NCBI RefSeq assembly: GCF_020131355.1 | Contig: NZ_JAHLEL010000038.1 | Coordinates: forward strand, 744,001-808,000 | Source of the DNA: Pseudonocardia sp. ICBG1293 | Lineage (GTDB): Bacteria > Actinomycetota > Actinomycetes > Mycobacteriales > Pseudonocardiaceae | DNA length: 64,000 nucleotides | Direction of reading: 5' to 3' | Shown: positions 17,464 to 26,459 of the stretch, in pieces | Position numbering within the stretch: position 1 is the stretch's first letter | How the letters are laid out: each line of letters starts with the position of its first letter | Notes under the pieces: model-generated | Told to the model about the DNA's origin: nothing | The model's database searches: none | What the model saw: only the letters and a program-made list of their open reading frames with translations | Position numbers and translations under genes: made by a program

Positions 17464-18540
17464 ATGAGTACGCAGTCGGTCGACGCCCTGCTCGACGAGC
17501 ACGCCGAGCTGGAGCAGCGTCTCGCCGACGCGGGCGTCCTGTCCGACCAGGTGCAGGCCCGCAAGCTGGGCCGCCGCTACGCCGAGCTCGGCCCGGTCGT
17601 GCGCTGCGCCCGCGAGCTCGCCCGGGTCCGCGAGGACCGCGACGCCGCCCGCGAGCTGGCCTCCGAGGACCGCGCCTTCGCCGCCGAGGCCGATGCGCTG
17701 GACACCCGCATCGTGGAGCTCGAGACCGAGCTGACCGAGCTGCTGCGCCCCCGGGACCCGCACGACGGCGACGACGTCCTGATGGAGGTCAAGTCCGGGG
17801 AGGGCGGCGAGGAGTCGGCGCTGTTCGCCGGCGACCTCGTGCGGATGTACAGCCGCTACGCGGAGAGCCGTGGCTGGAAGGTCGAGGTGCTGGGCGCGAC
17901 CCCGTCCGACCTGGGCGGGTACAAGGACATCACGCTGTCGCTGCGCAGCAAGGACCCGGTCGACGGGGTGTGGGCCGCGTTGAAGTTCGAGGGCGGCGTG
18001 CACCGCGTGCAGCGTGTCCCGGTGACCGAGTCGCAGGGCCGCATCCACACCTCCGCGGCCGGTGTGCTGGTCCTCCCCGACACCGACGACACCCCCGACG
18101 TCGAGATCCACGACGCCGACATCCGGGTCGACGTCTACCGGGCGTCGGGTCACGGCGGGCAGAGCGTCAACACGACCGACTCCGCGGTGCGGATCACGCA
18201 CCTGCCGACCGGGATCGTCGTGACCTGCCAGAACGAGCGCTCCCAGTTGCAGAACAAGGCCCGCGCCCTGGATGTGCTGCGGGTCCGGCTGCAGGCGAAG
18301 GCCGAGGCCGAGGCGGCCGAGGCGGCGTCGGAGCAGCGCCGCTCGCAGGTCCGCACGGTCGACCGCTCCGAGCGGATCCGCACCTACAACTACCCGGAGA
18401 ACCGGATCTCCGACCACCGCGTCGGGTTCAAGGCCTACAACCTGTCCGCGGTGCTCGACGGGCACCTCGTGGACGTCCTCGCCGCGCTGACCGCGGCCGA
18501 GCGCGCCGAGGCGATGGCGGGGGAGCAGGAGGAGCAGTGA
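17464..18540 (+). CDS. prfA: Peptide chain release factor 1
   Basis: Recognises UAA and UAG and triggers peptide release. The protein is 358 residues. The stop-codon-recognition tripeptide is P186-V187-T188 in [14 protein letters not shown], the PxT motif that marks RF1 rather than RF2. The catalytic GGQ is at 231-233 in [32 protein letters not shown] and [12 protein letters not shown] are further signatures. The Gln of GGQ is the methylation target of PrmC, encoded next. The ATG at 17464 matches the usual N-terminus. Confidence 0.97.
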   Translation: MSTQSVDALLDEHAELEQRLADAGVLSDQVQARKLGRRYAELGPVVRCARELARVREDRDAARELASEDRAFAAEADALDTRIVELETELTELLRPRDPHDGDDVLMEVKSGEGGEESALFAGDLVRMYSRYAESRGWKVEVLGATPSDLGGYKDITLSLRSKDPVDGVWAALKFEGGVHRVQRVPVTESQGRIHTSAAGVLVLPDTDDTPDVEIHDADIRVDVYRASGHGGQSVNTTDSAVRITHLPTGIVVTCQNERSQLQNKARALDVLRVRLQAKAEAEAAEAASEQRRSQVRTVDRSERIRTYNYPENRISDHRVGFKAYNLSAVLDGHLVDVLAALTAAERAEAMAGEQEEQ

Positions 18541-18596
18541 TCCCCCGCTCAGGTGATGCACCGGTCACGGGGGGCGTCCCGGTGCCGCGCAGCGGC

Positions 18597-18602
18597 GACA
18601 CT
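18597..18602 (+). promoter_or_regulatory. -10-like GACACT ahead of prmC
   Basis: GACACT ends 6 nt before the GTG at 18609. The same hexamer with the same spacing precedes the gene at 52226. It is a variant of the leaderless -10 seen elsewhere. Confidence 0.4.
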
Positions 18603-18608
18603 GGAAGC

Positions 18609-19508
18609 GTGACCGAGACGACGACCCCGGCGGTCGGTAGCCGGCTGCCACTGCGGGTGGCGATCGCGGAGGCCGAGCGCACCCTGGCGGCGGCGGGCGT
18701 CGCGTCCCCGCGCGTCGACGCGGAGCTGCTCGCCGCGCACGTGCTCGGCTCGTCGCGGTCCACGCTGCTGATGACCCCGCTGGTGGACCCGCCGGTCGTC
18801 GAGCGGCTGCAGGCCCTCGTGGCCCGCCGTGCGACCCGCGAACCGCTGCAGCACATCCTCGGTACCGCGGTGCTCGGCCCGGCCGAGGTCGCCGTCGGAC
18901 CGGGGGTCTTCACCCCGCGTCCGGAGACCGAGCTGCTCCTGGAGTGGGGACTCGCCGCGATCCGCGACGTGCGCCGCCCCCGGGTGCTGGACCTGTGCAC
19001 CGGGTCCGGCGCACTCGCGCTGGCCTTCGCGGTGTCCCGTCCCGACGCCGAGGTGCACGCCCTGGAGGCCGACCCGGCGGCGCTGTCCTGGACCCGGCGC
19101 AACCTCGACGCGCATGTCGGGGCCGGGGGACGGCCGGTCACCCTGCACGTCGCCGACGTCCGGTGGAGCGATCTGCTGATCGAGCTGGAAGGCGCGGTCG
19201 ACCTGGTCGTCTGCAACCCGCCCTACGTCCCGGACGGCACGCCGGTGCCGCCCGAGGTGGAGCGTTGGGACCCGCCCGGCGCCGTGTTCGGCGGCCCGGA
19301 CGGCACCCAGATCATCCAGGCGGTCGTGCGCGGGGGCAGCGGGTGGCTGCGGCACGGCGGGCATCTCGCGATCGAACACGACGACACCCACGGCGAGACG
19401 GTCCCGGCGCTGCTCCGTCGCCGTCGCACGCTCGGTGAGGTCACCGAGCACGACGACCTCACCGGCCGCCCGCGTTTCGTCACCGCCCGCCGCGTCCCCT
19501 GCCCCTGA
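18609..19508 (+). CDS. prmC: Release factor glutamine methyltransferase
   Basis: Methylates the GGQ glutamine of release factors using SAM. The protein is 299 residues from the GTG at 18609. A GTG at 18537 overlapping the prfA stop is also in frame, but the N-terminal helix (LRVAIAEAERTLAAAGVASPRVDAE in pieces) and GACACT favour the later start. The SAM site is VLDLCTGSGALALAFA and the catalytic motif DLVVCNPPYVPDGTPVP is intact (NPPY). FTPRPETELLLEWG is the PrmC-specific motif. It follows its substrate gene prfA and precedes sua5. Confidence 0.95.
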   Translation: MTETTTPAVGSRLPLRVAIAEAERTLAAAGVASPRVDAELLAAHVLGSSRSTLLMTPLVDPPVVERLQALVARRATREPLQHILGTAVLGPAEVAVGPGVFTPRPETELLLEWGLAAIRDVRRPRVLDLCTGSGALALAFAVSRPDAEVHALEADPAALSWTRRNLDAHVGAGGRPVTLHVADVRWSDLLIELEGAVDLVVCNPPYVPDGTPVPPEVERWDPPGAVFGGPDGTQIIQAVVRGGSGWLRHGGHLAIEHDDTHGETVPALLRRRRTLGEVTEHDDLTGRPRFVTARRVPCP

Positions 19509-19598
19509 CGCCCGTCCCACCCACCGGGGAGCGGTCGTCCGGACGCCCCGCCGGCGCCGCGGATGTGAGCCGCCCCGCACTCCCGCGCGGCACGGTCG

Positions 19599-19604
19599 TA
19601 TCCT
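19599..19604 (+). promoter_or_regulatory. -10 element TATCCT of sua5
   Basis: TATCCT ends 8 nt before the GTG at 19613, consistent with leaderless transcription. Confidence 0.55.
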
Positions 19605-19612
19605 CGCGGATC

Positions 19613-20275
19613 GTGAGTGCTCCGCAGACCCAGCCGCTGTTCGACTGCAGCGTCCCCGCCGAACGCACCCGCGGCCTGACCGCCGCCGCGCGCGCCGTCC
19701 GGGCGGGGGAGCTGGTCGTCCTGCCCACCGACACCGTCTACGGCATCGGCTGCGACGCGTTCAACGGCACCGCCGTCCGTGCGCTGCTCGCCGCCAAGCG
19801 GCGCGGCCCGGACATGCCGGTCGGCGTGCTCGTCGGTTCCTGGACCACGATCGACGGTCTCGTCTCCGGGGTCCCGCAGTCCGCGCGCGCGCTGATCGAG
19901 GCGTTCTGGCCGGGGGAGGTGTCGCTGGTGCTGGAGCACGCGCCGTCACTGGCGTGGGACCTGGGCAGCACCCGCGGCACCGTCATGCTGCGCATGCCGT
20001 TGCACCCGGTCGCGCTGGAGCTGCTGCGCGAGGTCGGCCCGATGGCGGTGTCGAGCGCGAACACCTCGGGCAACCCGCCCGCGGCGAACGTCACCGAGGT
20101 GATCACGCAGCTGGCCTCGAGCGTCCAGGTCTACCTCGACGGCGGCCCGTCCGGTGACCCGGTCGCGTCGACGATCGTCGACCTCACCGGCGCCCGGCCG
20201 CGGATGCTGCGGGAGGGCGGGGTGACCGCCGAGCAGGTCGAGGAGGTCGTCGGCCAGGAGATCGACCGGGTCTGA
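19613..20275 (+). CDS. L-threonylcarbamoyladenylate synthase (Sua5/YciO/YrdC)
   Basis: Makes threonylcarbamoyl-AMP from threonine, bicarbonate and ATP for t6A37 of tRNAs. The protein is 220 residues, the size of the bacterial enzyme without the extra Sua5 domain. Motifs are LVVLPTDTVYGIGCDAF, the KRRGPDMPVGVLV loop, FWPGEVSLVLEHA, MLRMPLHPVALELL, VSSANTSGNPP and STIVDLTGARP. It starts at a GTG preceded by TATCCT. Position between prmC and glyA/wecA matches other actinobacteria. Confidence 0.93.
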   Translation: MSAPQTQPLFDCSVPAERTRGLTAAARAVRAGELVVLPTDTVYGIGCDAFNGTAVRALLAAKRRGPDMPVGVLVGSWTTIDGLVSGVPQSARALIEAFWPGEVSLVLEHAPSLAWDLGSTRGTVMLRMPLHPVALELLREVGPMAVSSANTSGNPPAANVTEVITQLASSVQVYLDGGPSGDPVASTIVDLTGARPRMLREGGVTAEQVEEVVGQEIDRV

Positions 20276-20336
20276 GCGGGCCGTCCGCGGGTGTGATCAC
20301 GCCTGCACGGCCGCGGCCTGCGGGGACGGCAGCGGG

Positions 20337-20342
20337 TAGCGT
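20337..20342 (+). promoter_or_regulatory. -10 element TAGCGT of glyA
   Basis: TAGCGT ends 8 nt before the GTG at 20351, another leaderless-type arrangement. No riboswitch-like structure fits in the 75-bp gap. Confidence 0.55.
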
Positions 20343-20350
20343 GTCCCGGC

Positions 20351-21634
20351 GTGAGCGAGCAGACCTTCTGGGGACCGGACTTCCACGCACTGCAGCAGCA
20401 GGACCCCGAGATCGCCGGCGTCGTGCTGGACGAGCTCGAGCGCCTGCGCGGCGGACTGCAGCTCATCGCGAGCGAGAACCTGACCAGCCCCGCGGTGCTG
20501 GCGGCGCTCGGGTCGACGCTGTCGAACAAGTACGCCGAGGGCTACCCCGGCCGTCGCTACTACGGGGGCTGCGGGGTCGTCGACGTCGCCGAGAACATCG
20601 GCAACGCGCGCACCAAGGAACTCTTCGGCGCCGAGCACGCCAACCTCCAGCCGCACTCCGGCGCCAGCGCGAACCTCGCCGCCTACGCGGCGTTCGCCAA
20701 GCCCGGCGACACCGTGCTGGCCATGGACCTCAAGCAGGGCGGCCACCTCACGCACGGCAGCAAGGTCAACTTCTCCGGCCTGTGGTTCCACGCGGTGTCC
20801 TACACCGTCCGTGAGGACGACGAGATCATCGACTACGACCAGGTCCGCGACCTGGCCAAGCAGCACCAGCCGAAGATCATCATCGCCGGGGCGACCGCGT
20901 ACCCGCGGTTGATCGACTTCAAGGTGTTCCGCGAGATCGCCGACGAGGTCGGCGCCAAGCTCATGGTCGACGCCGCGCACTTCATCGGCCTGGTCGCCGG
21001 CAAGGCGATCCCGTCGCCGGTGCCCTACGCCGACGTCGTCACCGCCACCACGCACAAGGTCCTGCGCGGCCCGCGCGGCGGCATGGTGCTGTGCCGCGAG
21101 GAGCACGCGAAGGCCATCGACAAGGCCGTCTTCCCGTTCTCCCAGGGTGGCCCGCTGATGCACGCGGTCGCGGCGAAGGCGGTGGCGATGAAGGAGGCGG
21201 CGCAGCCGGAGTACCAGGCCTACACCCGTCAGGTCATCGCGAACGCCCAGGCGCTGACGAAGAGCCTGGAGTCCGAGGGCATGCGGGCGGTCTCCGGCGG
21301 CACCGACAACCACCTCGCGCTGCTGGACCTGCGGCCGATCGGCGTGACCGGCTCGGAGGCCGAGACCCGCTGCGACCGTGCGGGCATCACGCTGAACAAG
21401 AACGCCATCCCCTACGACCCGGCGCCGCCGATGAAGCCGTCGGGCATCCGGGTCGGCTCGCCCAGCGTCACCACCCAGGGGATGACCGAGGCCGGCATGG
21501 CCGAGGTCGGCGCCCTGCTGGCCCGCGCGGTCAGGGCCGAGCACGACACCGCCGCGGGCGACGCGGAGCTCGCCGACGTCGCGAAGGCGGTCACCGCACT
21601 CGTCGCGAAGGCACCGGCCTACCCTCGGGGGTGA
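20351..21634 (+). CDS. glyA: Serine hydroxymethyltransferase
   Basis: Interconverts serine and glycine and loads one-carbon units on tetrahydrofolate. The protein is 427 residues. The PLP lysine is K236 in [37 protein letters not shown] and [12 protein letters not shown] form the active site entrance, and [12 protein letters not shown] is conserved. It lies between sua5 and wecA, an addition relative to the mycobacterial order. In carbon metabolism it could feed one-carbon units alongside the C2-assimilation enzymes encoded further right, but this is a housekeeping gene. Confidence 0.97.
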   Translation: MSEQTFWGPDFHALQQQDPEIAGVVLDELERLRGGLQLIASENLTSPAVLAALGSTLSNKYAEGYPGRRYYGGCGVVDVAENIGNARTKELFGAEHANLQPHSGASANLAAYAAFAKPGDTVLAMDLKQGGHLTHGSKVNFSGLWFHAVSYTVREDDEIIDYDQVRDLAKQHQPKIIIAGATAYPRLIDFKVFREIADEVGAKLMVDAAHFIGLVAGKAIPSPVPYADVVTATTHKVLRGPRGGMVLCREEHAKAIDKAVFPFSQGGPLMHAVAAKAVAMKEAAQPEYQAYTRQVIANAQALTKSLESEGMRAVSGGTDNHLALLDLRPIGVTGSEAETRCDRAGITLNKNAIPYDPAPPMKPSGIRVGSPSVTTQGMTEAGMAEVGALLARAVRAEHDTAAGDAELADVAKAVTALVAKAPAYPRG

Positions 21635-21672
21635 CCTGAGACCCACGGCGGAGGCGGAGAGGCGCTCGCGAC

Positions 21673-23613
21673 GTGCCGACTGACCAGTTCACCTACGGAC
21701 TCCCCATCCGGGAGCTCCTGCTCGTCGGGCTGGTCGCCGCCGTCGTCACGCTGCTGCTGACCGGCCCGGTGCGGATGCTGGCCCTGAAGGCCGGCGCGGT
21801 GGCCTGGCCGCGGGGACGGGACGTGCACGTCACCCCGACCCCGCGGTGGGGCGGACTCGCGATGTTCGGTGGCGTGCTGGCCGGGCTGCTGTTGTCGCTG
21901 CAGCTCCCGGCCCTGCGGCTGGCCTACTTCGAGCAGAGCACCGAGGTCGTCGGGGTGGTCGTCGCGACCGGGCTGCTGGTCGGCGTCGGGATGCTCGACG
22001 ACCGCTACGACCTCGACGCGCTGACGAAGTTCGCCGCGCAGGTCACCGCGGCGGGACTGCTGGTCCTCTACGGCGTGCAGTGGCTGACGATCTGGATCCC
22101 GATCGGCGGCGACGCCTTCCTGACCGGGTCGCTGCTCTCGCTCGGCCAGAGCCAGTCGGTGCTGCTGACGGTGCTCGTCACCGTGGTCCTGGTCAACGCG
22201 ATGAACTTCGTCGACGGGCTCGACGGGCTCGCGGCGGGCATCGGACTGCTCACCACGCTCGCGACCGCCGTGTTCTGCGTCGGGCTGATCGGCGAGAACG
22301 GCAACGACCCCGCGGCGTTCGTCCCCGCGCTGCTCGCGGTCGTGCTCGCCGGATCCTGCCTGGGGTTCCTGCCGCACAACTTCCACCCGGCCCGGATCTT
22401 CATGGGCGACACCGGCTCGATGATGGTCGGGGTCATGCTGGCCGCCGCCGTGACGAGTGCGTCCGGCCGGATCCCGCTGGGCGACGGGGGCTCGACCACC
22501 GACATCCTGGCGCTGATCTCGCCGGTCGTCGTGCTCGTCGGCATCGTCTTCATTCCGTCGCTGGACCTGCTGATGGCGGTCGTGCGCCGCACCCGCGCCG
22601 GGACCAGCCCGTTCAGCCCGGACAAGATGCACCTGCACCACCGCCTGCTGCAGGTGGGCCACAGCCACCGGCGCGCGGTGCTGCTGGTCTACCTGTGGGT
22701 CGCGGTCATCGCCTTCGGTGCGGTCGCGCTCGCGCTGGTCCCGCGCACCGGTCTGGTGCTCGCCGCGACCGGGATCGCGCTGGTGGTGGCCTTCGTGGCC
22801 TCGGCGGTCCCGCACCGGTCGAGGACCCGCACCGCCGCCGCGACACCGGCGTCCGCCGGTGGGACGTCGATCGCCTCGACCGACGACCTCCCGGACACCG
22901 GGCCCGAGCGCGGGGCACCCGCCCGGTCGTCCGCCGGCGGCCCGGTCGTGGAGGGCCCCGGACCGCCGGGCCACACCGCGGCGGCGCCCGTGCCGGGCAG
23001 GGGCGTACCGGGTGGGACCGCGTCCGGCCGGGTCCCGTCGAAGCGGGACACCTCGGGTGGGGACGCACCCGGTGGGCCTGCGCCGTGGACGCGGGGCGCG
23101 CACCGGCCGACCGGCCCGCGTGGCCCGTCGCGGACCGGGGCGCGACGCGCGCCCGCCGGCTCCGGGGGACCGGTGGTCCCCGGTGCTGCGGGACCTGCGC
23201 CCGCCGGCTCCGGCTCCGGCCCTGGCCCTGGCCCTGGCTCCGGGACCGGCCCCGGCCCCGGCCCTGGCCCCGGCTCCGGTCCCGGTCCTACAGGATCCGG
23301 GCTCGCGAGCGCCCCGACCGGGGGGCCGGAACACCGCGGCCCGACGACCCCGTCCGACGCCTCGCCGCCCACCGCACCGCCTCCGCCCCGGCCCGTCGCC
23401 GCCCGTCCGCGGATGGCGCGCAGCACAGCCGTCCGACCGACGGCGCCGGACCCGACCGGCCCGGGGCCGACTCCAGACCGCCCGCAGCACCCGCGCGGCA
23501 CCGGTCACCGCGCCCACCCCGCCGCGACGCCGGAGCCGGAGCCGGAGCCGGGGCCGGACCAGCCGACCGTGCCCACTCCCGCACACCACCGCGCCCGCGA
23601 CCGCGACGCCTGA
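21673..23613 (+). CDS. wecA: WecA-type polyprenyl-phosphate N-acetylhexosamine-1-phosphate transferase with Pro/Gly tail
   Basis: Integral membrane enzyme that starts envelope-polymer synthesis by moving sugar-1-phosphate to polyprenyl phosphate. Residues 1-380 carry about 11 membrane helices and all family motifs: GMLDDRYDLDALTK (D109-D110), NFVDGLDGLAAG (D181), IFMGDTGSMM (D246) and PDKMHLHHRLLQ near 317-325. The remaining 260 residues are Pro/Gly/Ala/Arg low-complexity sequence, including (GP)n runs. The usual enzyme ends at about 400. Synteny in actinobacteria points to decaprenyl-phosphate GlcNAc-1-phosphate transferase for arabinogalactan linkage. The tail is open in more than one frame, so its true extent is uncertain. 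Confidence 0.88.
   Translation: MPTDQFTYGLPIRELLLVGLVAAVVTLLLTGPVRMLALKAGAVAWPRGRDVHVTPTPRWGGLAMFGGVLAGLLLSLQLPALRLAYFEQSTEVVGVVVATGLLVGVGMLDDRYDLDALTKFAAQVTAAGLLVLYGVQWLTIWIPIGGDAFLTGSLLSLGQSQSVLLTVLVTVVLVNAMNFVDGLDGLAAGIGLLTTLATAVFCVGLIGENGNDPAAFVPALLAVVLAGSCLGFLPHNFHPARIFMGDTGSMMVGVMLAAAVTSASGRIPLGDGGSTTDILALISPVVVLVGIVFIPSLDLLMAVVRRTRAGTSPFSPDKMHLHHRLLQVGHSHRRAVLLVYLWVAVIAFGAVALALVPRTGLVLAATGIALVVAFVASAVPHRSRTRTAAATPASAGGTSIASTDDLPDTGPERGAPARSSAGGPVVEGPGPPGHTAAAPVPGRGVPGGTASGRVPSKRDTSGGDAPGGPAPWTRGAHRPTGPRGPSRTGARRAPAGSGGPVVPGAAGPAPAGSGSGPGPGPGSGTGPGPGPGPGSGPGPTGSGLASAPTGGPEHRGPTTPSDASPPTAPPPPRPVAARPRMARSTAVRPTAPDPTGPGPTPDRPQHPRGTGHRAHPAATPEPEPEPGPDQPTVPTPAHHRARDRDA
23205..23290 (+). repeat. 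GGCCCTGGCCCC-type tandem tract in wecA tail
   Basis: A run of imperfect 6-bp GGCCCT/GGCCCC and GGCTCC units encodes the Gly-Pro/Ser repeats of the transferase tail. Such a tract is prone to slippage and to assembly error. Confidence 0.7.
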
Positions 23614-23803
23614 CCTGCGCCGACCCTGGCCCAGGGGAGAGGTGTCGGCGCTCACGGATCGGGCCCGCCCCGCCGAGCACCTCGAGAAGTGCCCGAGTGC
23701 TGTCGGACCACCGTCGAACAGCTCTCAGGTACTTGTCGACCGCGGCCGGGTGGCACGGGACACCGCGAAGGACGGTGCCGGTCGGTGCGCCGGAGACGCC
23801 GGT

Positions 23804-23809
23804 TACCGT
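23804..23809 (+). promoter_or_regulatory. Possible -10 TACCGT upstream of atpI
   Basis: TACCGT lies 57 nt before the atpI ATG in the otherwise featureless 253-bp gap after wecA. The -35 is not convincing. Confidence 0.35.
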
Positions 23810-23866
23810 GTCCGTGGAGCCGTACCCGCTGGTGGGGCGGCCGGCGAGCGGGAAGGCGGACGCACC

Positions 23867-24343
23867 ATGTGGCGATGGGACCGCTGGGGGACCGTGGAGT
23901 ACGACGGCCCCGCGCTCGGTCAGGCGCAGGTCGTGCGACGGCTGTCGGGGTCGATGGCCCGCGGTGCCGCCCTGGTGGGCGTGGCCACGACGCTGGTCTG
24001 CGGCATCGGCGGGGTCCTGGCGGCGGGGCTGCCCGGGCTGTCGGCTGCGGCCCTCGGCGGCCTGCTGGCCACCGGATCGGCACTGCTCACGCCGGTGCTG
24101 ATGCTGCGGACGACCCACCTCGAGCCCGGCGCTGTGATGCTCGCCGCATTCGGCGGTCTCGCGATGAAGGCCATCATCCTTCTGCTCGCGCTGTTCACCC
24201 TCGGGGGTGTGACGGGGCTGCACCGCATGTCACTGGCCGTCACGATGCTCGTCGTCTTCATCACGACGACCGCTGCGGAGGCCTGGGCCGGGCAGAAGCT
24301 CCAGATCCTGATCGGCACCGATCCGGGGTCCCCGGATGTCTGA
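23867..24343 (+). CDS. atpI: ATP synthase I-like membrane protein
   Basis: This 158-residue protein has four predicted membrane helices in pairs (ALVGVATTLVCGIGGVLAAG, AALGGLLATGSALLTPVLML, AFGGLAMKAIILLLALFTLG, MSLAVTMLVVFITTTAA). It sits directly before atpB. That position, size and topology match AtpI, a non-essential assembly helper for the c-ring and sometimes linked to magnesium. Sequence conservation in this family is low. GGAAGG lies about 9 nt before the ATG. A 360-bp gap with its own probable promoter separates it from atpB. Confidence 0.75.
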   Translation: MWRWDRWGTVEYDGPALGQAQVVRRLSGSMARGAALVGVATTLVCGIGGVLAAGLPGLSAAALGGLLATGSALLTPVLMLRTTHLEPGAVMLAAFGGLAMKAIILLLALFTLGGVTGLHRMSLAVTMLVVFITTTAAEAWAGQKLQILIGTDPGSPDV

Positions 24344-24703
24344 CCTGGGGATCCACGACCGTTTCGTCCGGTCCTGCCAGGGGCTGGGGCGCTGCGGCGG
24401 GGACGCGCGGGGCCGTCCGGCGGATGGCCGGACGGCGACCCGCGGGCGGGTTAACGATGAATCACCGGGGGCGACGCACCGGCCCCGACCAAGATCGTTT
24501 CGTCGGACGAACGCGCAGGTGAGGTGCGTACGAGCCCCCGACATCGTGTAGAAGTACGGCTGATAGCATCCGCCACGTAGGCGATGTGGGTGACTTCCGG
24601 TGTTTCGACCCGGCCGCCCGGAACGACATCGCATCACGAGGCACCTTGCAGGCGATCCCCCGTTTCGCGTGGATGCGGGACGGGAGCACCGGAAGGACCC
24701 CCA
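24344..24703 (+). promoter_or_regulatory. atpB upstream region with candidate promoter
   Basis: No gene is supported here. The only open minus-strand frame (24462-24704) is 80 residues of compositionally odd sequence. A TAGCAT hexamer at 24564-24569 is the best -10 for the atp operon, implying a leader of about 130 nt. No convincing -35 was found. Two related sequences, GTTTCGTCCGG near 24361 and GTTTCGTCGGACGAAC near 24497, are partly palindromic. Confidence 0.45.
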
Positions 24704-25477
24704 TTGGGCACGTTGGTACTGGCGGCCGAGGAGTTCACTCCGCCCGGCGCAGGTCTGTTCGAGTACCCGCCGATCTTCGGCGCCGTCACCAAGCCGATGG
24801 TGCTGGCGGTCCTGTCGCTGATCATCGTCGCGGCGGTCTTCACGCTGGGCACGCGGAAGCTGTCCATCGTGCCGAGCCGGTTCCAGTTCGGGCTGGAGTC
24901 CTTCTACAACATCCCGCGCAACACGATGGCGCGTGACCAGATCGGCTCCGAGGACTTCAAGCGCTACATCCCGCTGATCCTCGGCCTGTTCAGCTTCATC
25001 CTGGTCAACAACATCTTCGCGATCATCCCGGTGATCCAGTTCCCGACGCTGTCGCGGATCGGGTTCCCCATCGCGCTGGCGCTGTTCGTCTACGTCTTCT
25101 ACCACTACGCCGGGTTCAAGAAGCACGGGTTCCTGGGCTACATCAAGCACGCCGCGCTCCCGCCGGGCGTCCCGGTCTTCATCGCGCCGCTGATCATCGT
25201 GATCGAGCTGCTGCAGAAGTTCCTGGTGCAGCCGCTCTCGCTGGCACTGCGTGTGTTCGCCGCGATGTTCGCCGGCCACCTCATCCTCGCCCTGACCGCC
25301 GTGGGTGCGGCGTTCCTGGTGTCGGCGGGCTCCGCACTCGTCATCGCGTCCCCGGTGGTGTTCGCCGCCGGGATCGCGTTCACGTTCCTGGAGGCGCTGG
25401 TCCAGGTCATCCAGGCCTACGTCTTCGCGCTGCTCGCCGCCGTCTTCATCGGCGCGGCGATCTCCGAGGACCACTGA
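24704..25477 (+). CDS. atpB: ATP synthase Fo subunit a
   Basis: Proton-channel subunit beside the c-ring. The protein is 257 residues with six membrane segments. The essential arginine lies in VQPLSLALRVFAAMFAGHL, and the last helix FTFLEALVQVIQAYVFALL is typical. The start is a TTG at 24704: GGAAGGA lies 6 nt upstream, no ATG or GTG fits, and the translation MGTLVLAAEEFTPPG matches the family N-terminus. TTG may limit translation relative to the highly expressed c subunit that follows after 124 bp. Confidence 0.93.
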   Translation: MGTLVLAAEEFTPPGAGLFEYPPIFGAVTKPMVLAVLSLIIVAAVFTLGTRKLSIVPSRFQFGLESFYNIPRNTMARDQIGSEDFKRYIPLILGLFSFILVNNIFAIIPVIQFPTLSRIGFPIALALFVYVFYHYAGFKKHGFLGYIKHAALPPGVPVFIAPLIIVIELLQKFLVQPLSLALRVFAAMFAGHLILALTAVGAAFLVSAGSALVIASPVVFAAGIAFTFLEALVQVIQAYVFALLAAVFIGAAISEDH

Positions 25478-25601
25478 CCGCACGACCGAGACCCCGGTGC
25501 CGCCGGCACCGCGCTCGCACCACCTGCTTCATCCGCCGGCCCGTCCGGGCCGATACACCGAACGACCCGCATCCCGCGGACCCGACGGAAGGAAACCCGA
25601 A

Positions 25602-25847
25602 GTGAACGTCACCCAGGTTCTGGCCCAGGAAGCCGCCAACATCAACCCGGGCCTCGCGGCCATCGGGTTCGGCGCCTCGGCCATCGGCGCCGGTATCGGC
25701 GTCGGCCTGATCTGGTCGGCCGTCATCAGCGGCACCGCCCGCCAGCCGGAGGCCCGCGGCCAGCTGATGGGTATCGGCTGGACCACGTTCGTCCTCGCCG
25801 AGCTGGTCATGCTGATCGGCCTGGTGCTCTTCTTCATCGCGCAGTAA
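25602..25847 (+). CDS. atpE: ATP synthase Fo subunit c
   Basis: Forms the rotating proton-binding ring. The protein is 81 residues with two helices: the Gly-rich FGASAIGAGIGVGLIWSA and the second helix with the essential carboxylate E67 in TTFVLAELVMLIG. The loop ARQPEARGQL contacts the central stalk. GGAAGGAAAC gives a strong ribosome site before the GTG at 25602, fitting the high copy number needed. This is the subunit targeted by diarylquinolines in mycobacteria. Confidence 0.97.
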   Translation: MNVTQVLAQEAANINPGLAAIGFGASAIGAGIGVGLIWSAVISGTARQPEARGQLMGIGWTTFVLAELVMLIGLVLFFIAQ

Positions 25848-25910
25848 GAGCCGGCAGATCACTCTCATGCCGGTCCCGGTACCGGCGGCCATGTCAGGGA
25901 AGGACACACG

Positions 25911-26459
25911 GTGGAACTGATTCTCGCCGCCGAACAGCCGCTTCCGATTCTCCCGCACCTCGATGAGCTCGTCCTCGGTGTGGTCGCGTTCGCGATCCTG
26001 CTGTTCCTGCTCTGGAAGTTCGCGGTCCCGCGCTTCGAGTCGCTCTACGAGGAGCGCACCGACGCGATCGAGGGCGGCCTCAAGCGTGCTCAGGAGACCC
26101 AGGAGCAGGCGGACCGGCTGAAGAAGGAGTACGAGGAGCAGCTCGCCGGCCTCCGGGCCGAGGCGGCGCGCATCCGCGACGACGCCCGGGCCGAGGGCCA
26201 GCAGATCAAGGCCGAGCTCCGCGAGGAGGCCGAGGCCGAGGCCGCGCGCATCAAGGCCCGTGGCGAGGAGCAGGTGGCCGCGTCGCGCGACGCCGCCCAG
26301 CGTGCTCTGCGCAACGAGGTCGGTGGCCTGTCGGTCCAGCTGGCCGAGCGGCTGCTGCGTGAGCAGCTGGCCGACGACTCGCGTCGCTCCGCGACGATCG
26401 ACTCGTTCCTCGGTGAGCTCGACCAGCAGGGCGTGGCCCAGCGGAGCGGGGCGAACTGA
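25911..26459 (+). CDS. atpF: ATP synthase Fo subunit b
   Basis: Peripheral-stalk subunit. The protein is 182 residues: one membrane helix at about 20-40 (LVLGVVAFAILLFLLWKF) followed by a long charged helix rich in Ala, Glu, Arg and Lys that dimerises and reaches the F1 head. It is separate from the delta gene, unlike mycobacteria where an extra b-delta fusion exists. GTG start. Its stop overlaps the atpH ATG by one base. Confidence 0.95.
   Translation: MELILAAEQPLPILPHLDELVLGVVAFAILLFLLWKFAVPRFESLYEERTDAIEGGLKRAQETQEQADRLKKEYEEQLAGLRAEAARIRDDARAEGQQIKAELREEAEAEAARIKARGEEQVAASRDAAQRALRNEVGGLSVQLAERLLREQLADDSRRSATIDSFLGELDQQGVAQRSGAN

Noticed and set aside
18537..18608. prmC start at GTG 18537 overlapping the prfA stop
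   Set aside because: The extra 24 residues are Pro/Gly/Ser-rich without PrmC similarity, and GACACT favours GTG 18609. It remains a minor possibility.
24462..24704. 80-codon minus-strand frame in the atpB upstream region
   Set aside because: It has no family resemblance and no ribosome site, and it covers the likely promoter and start of atpB.
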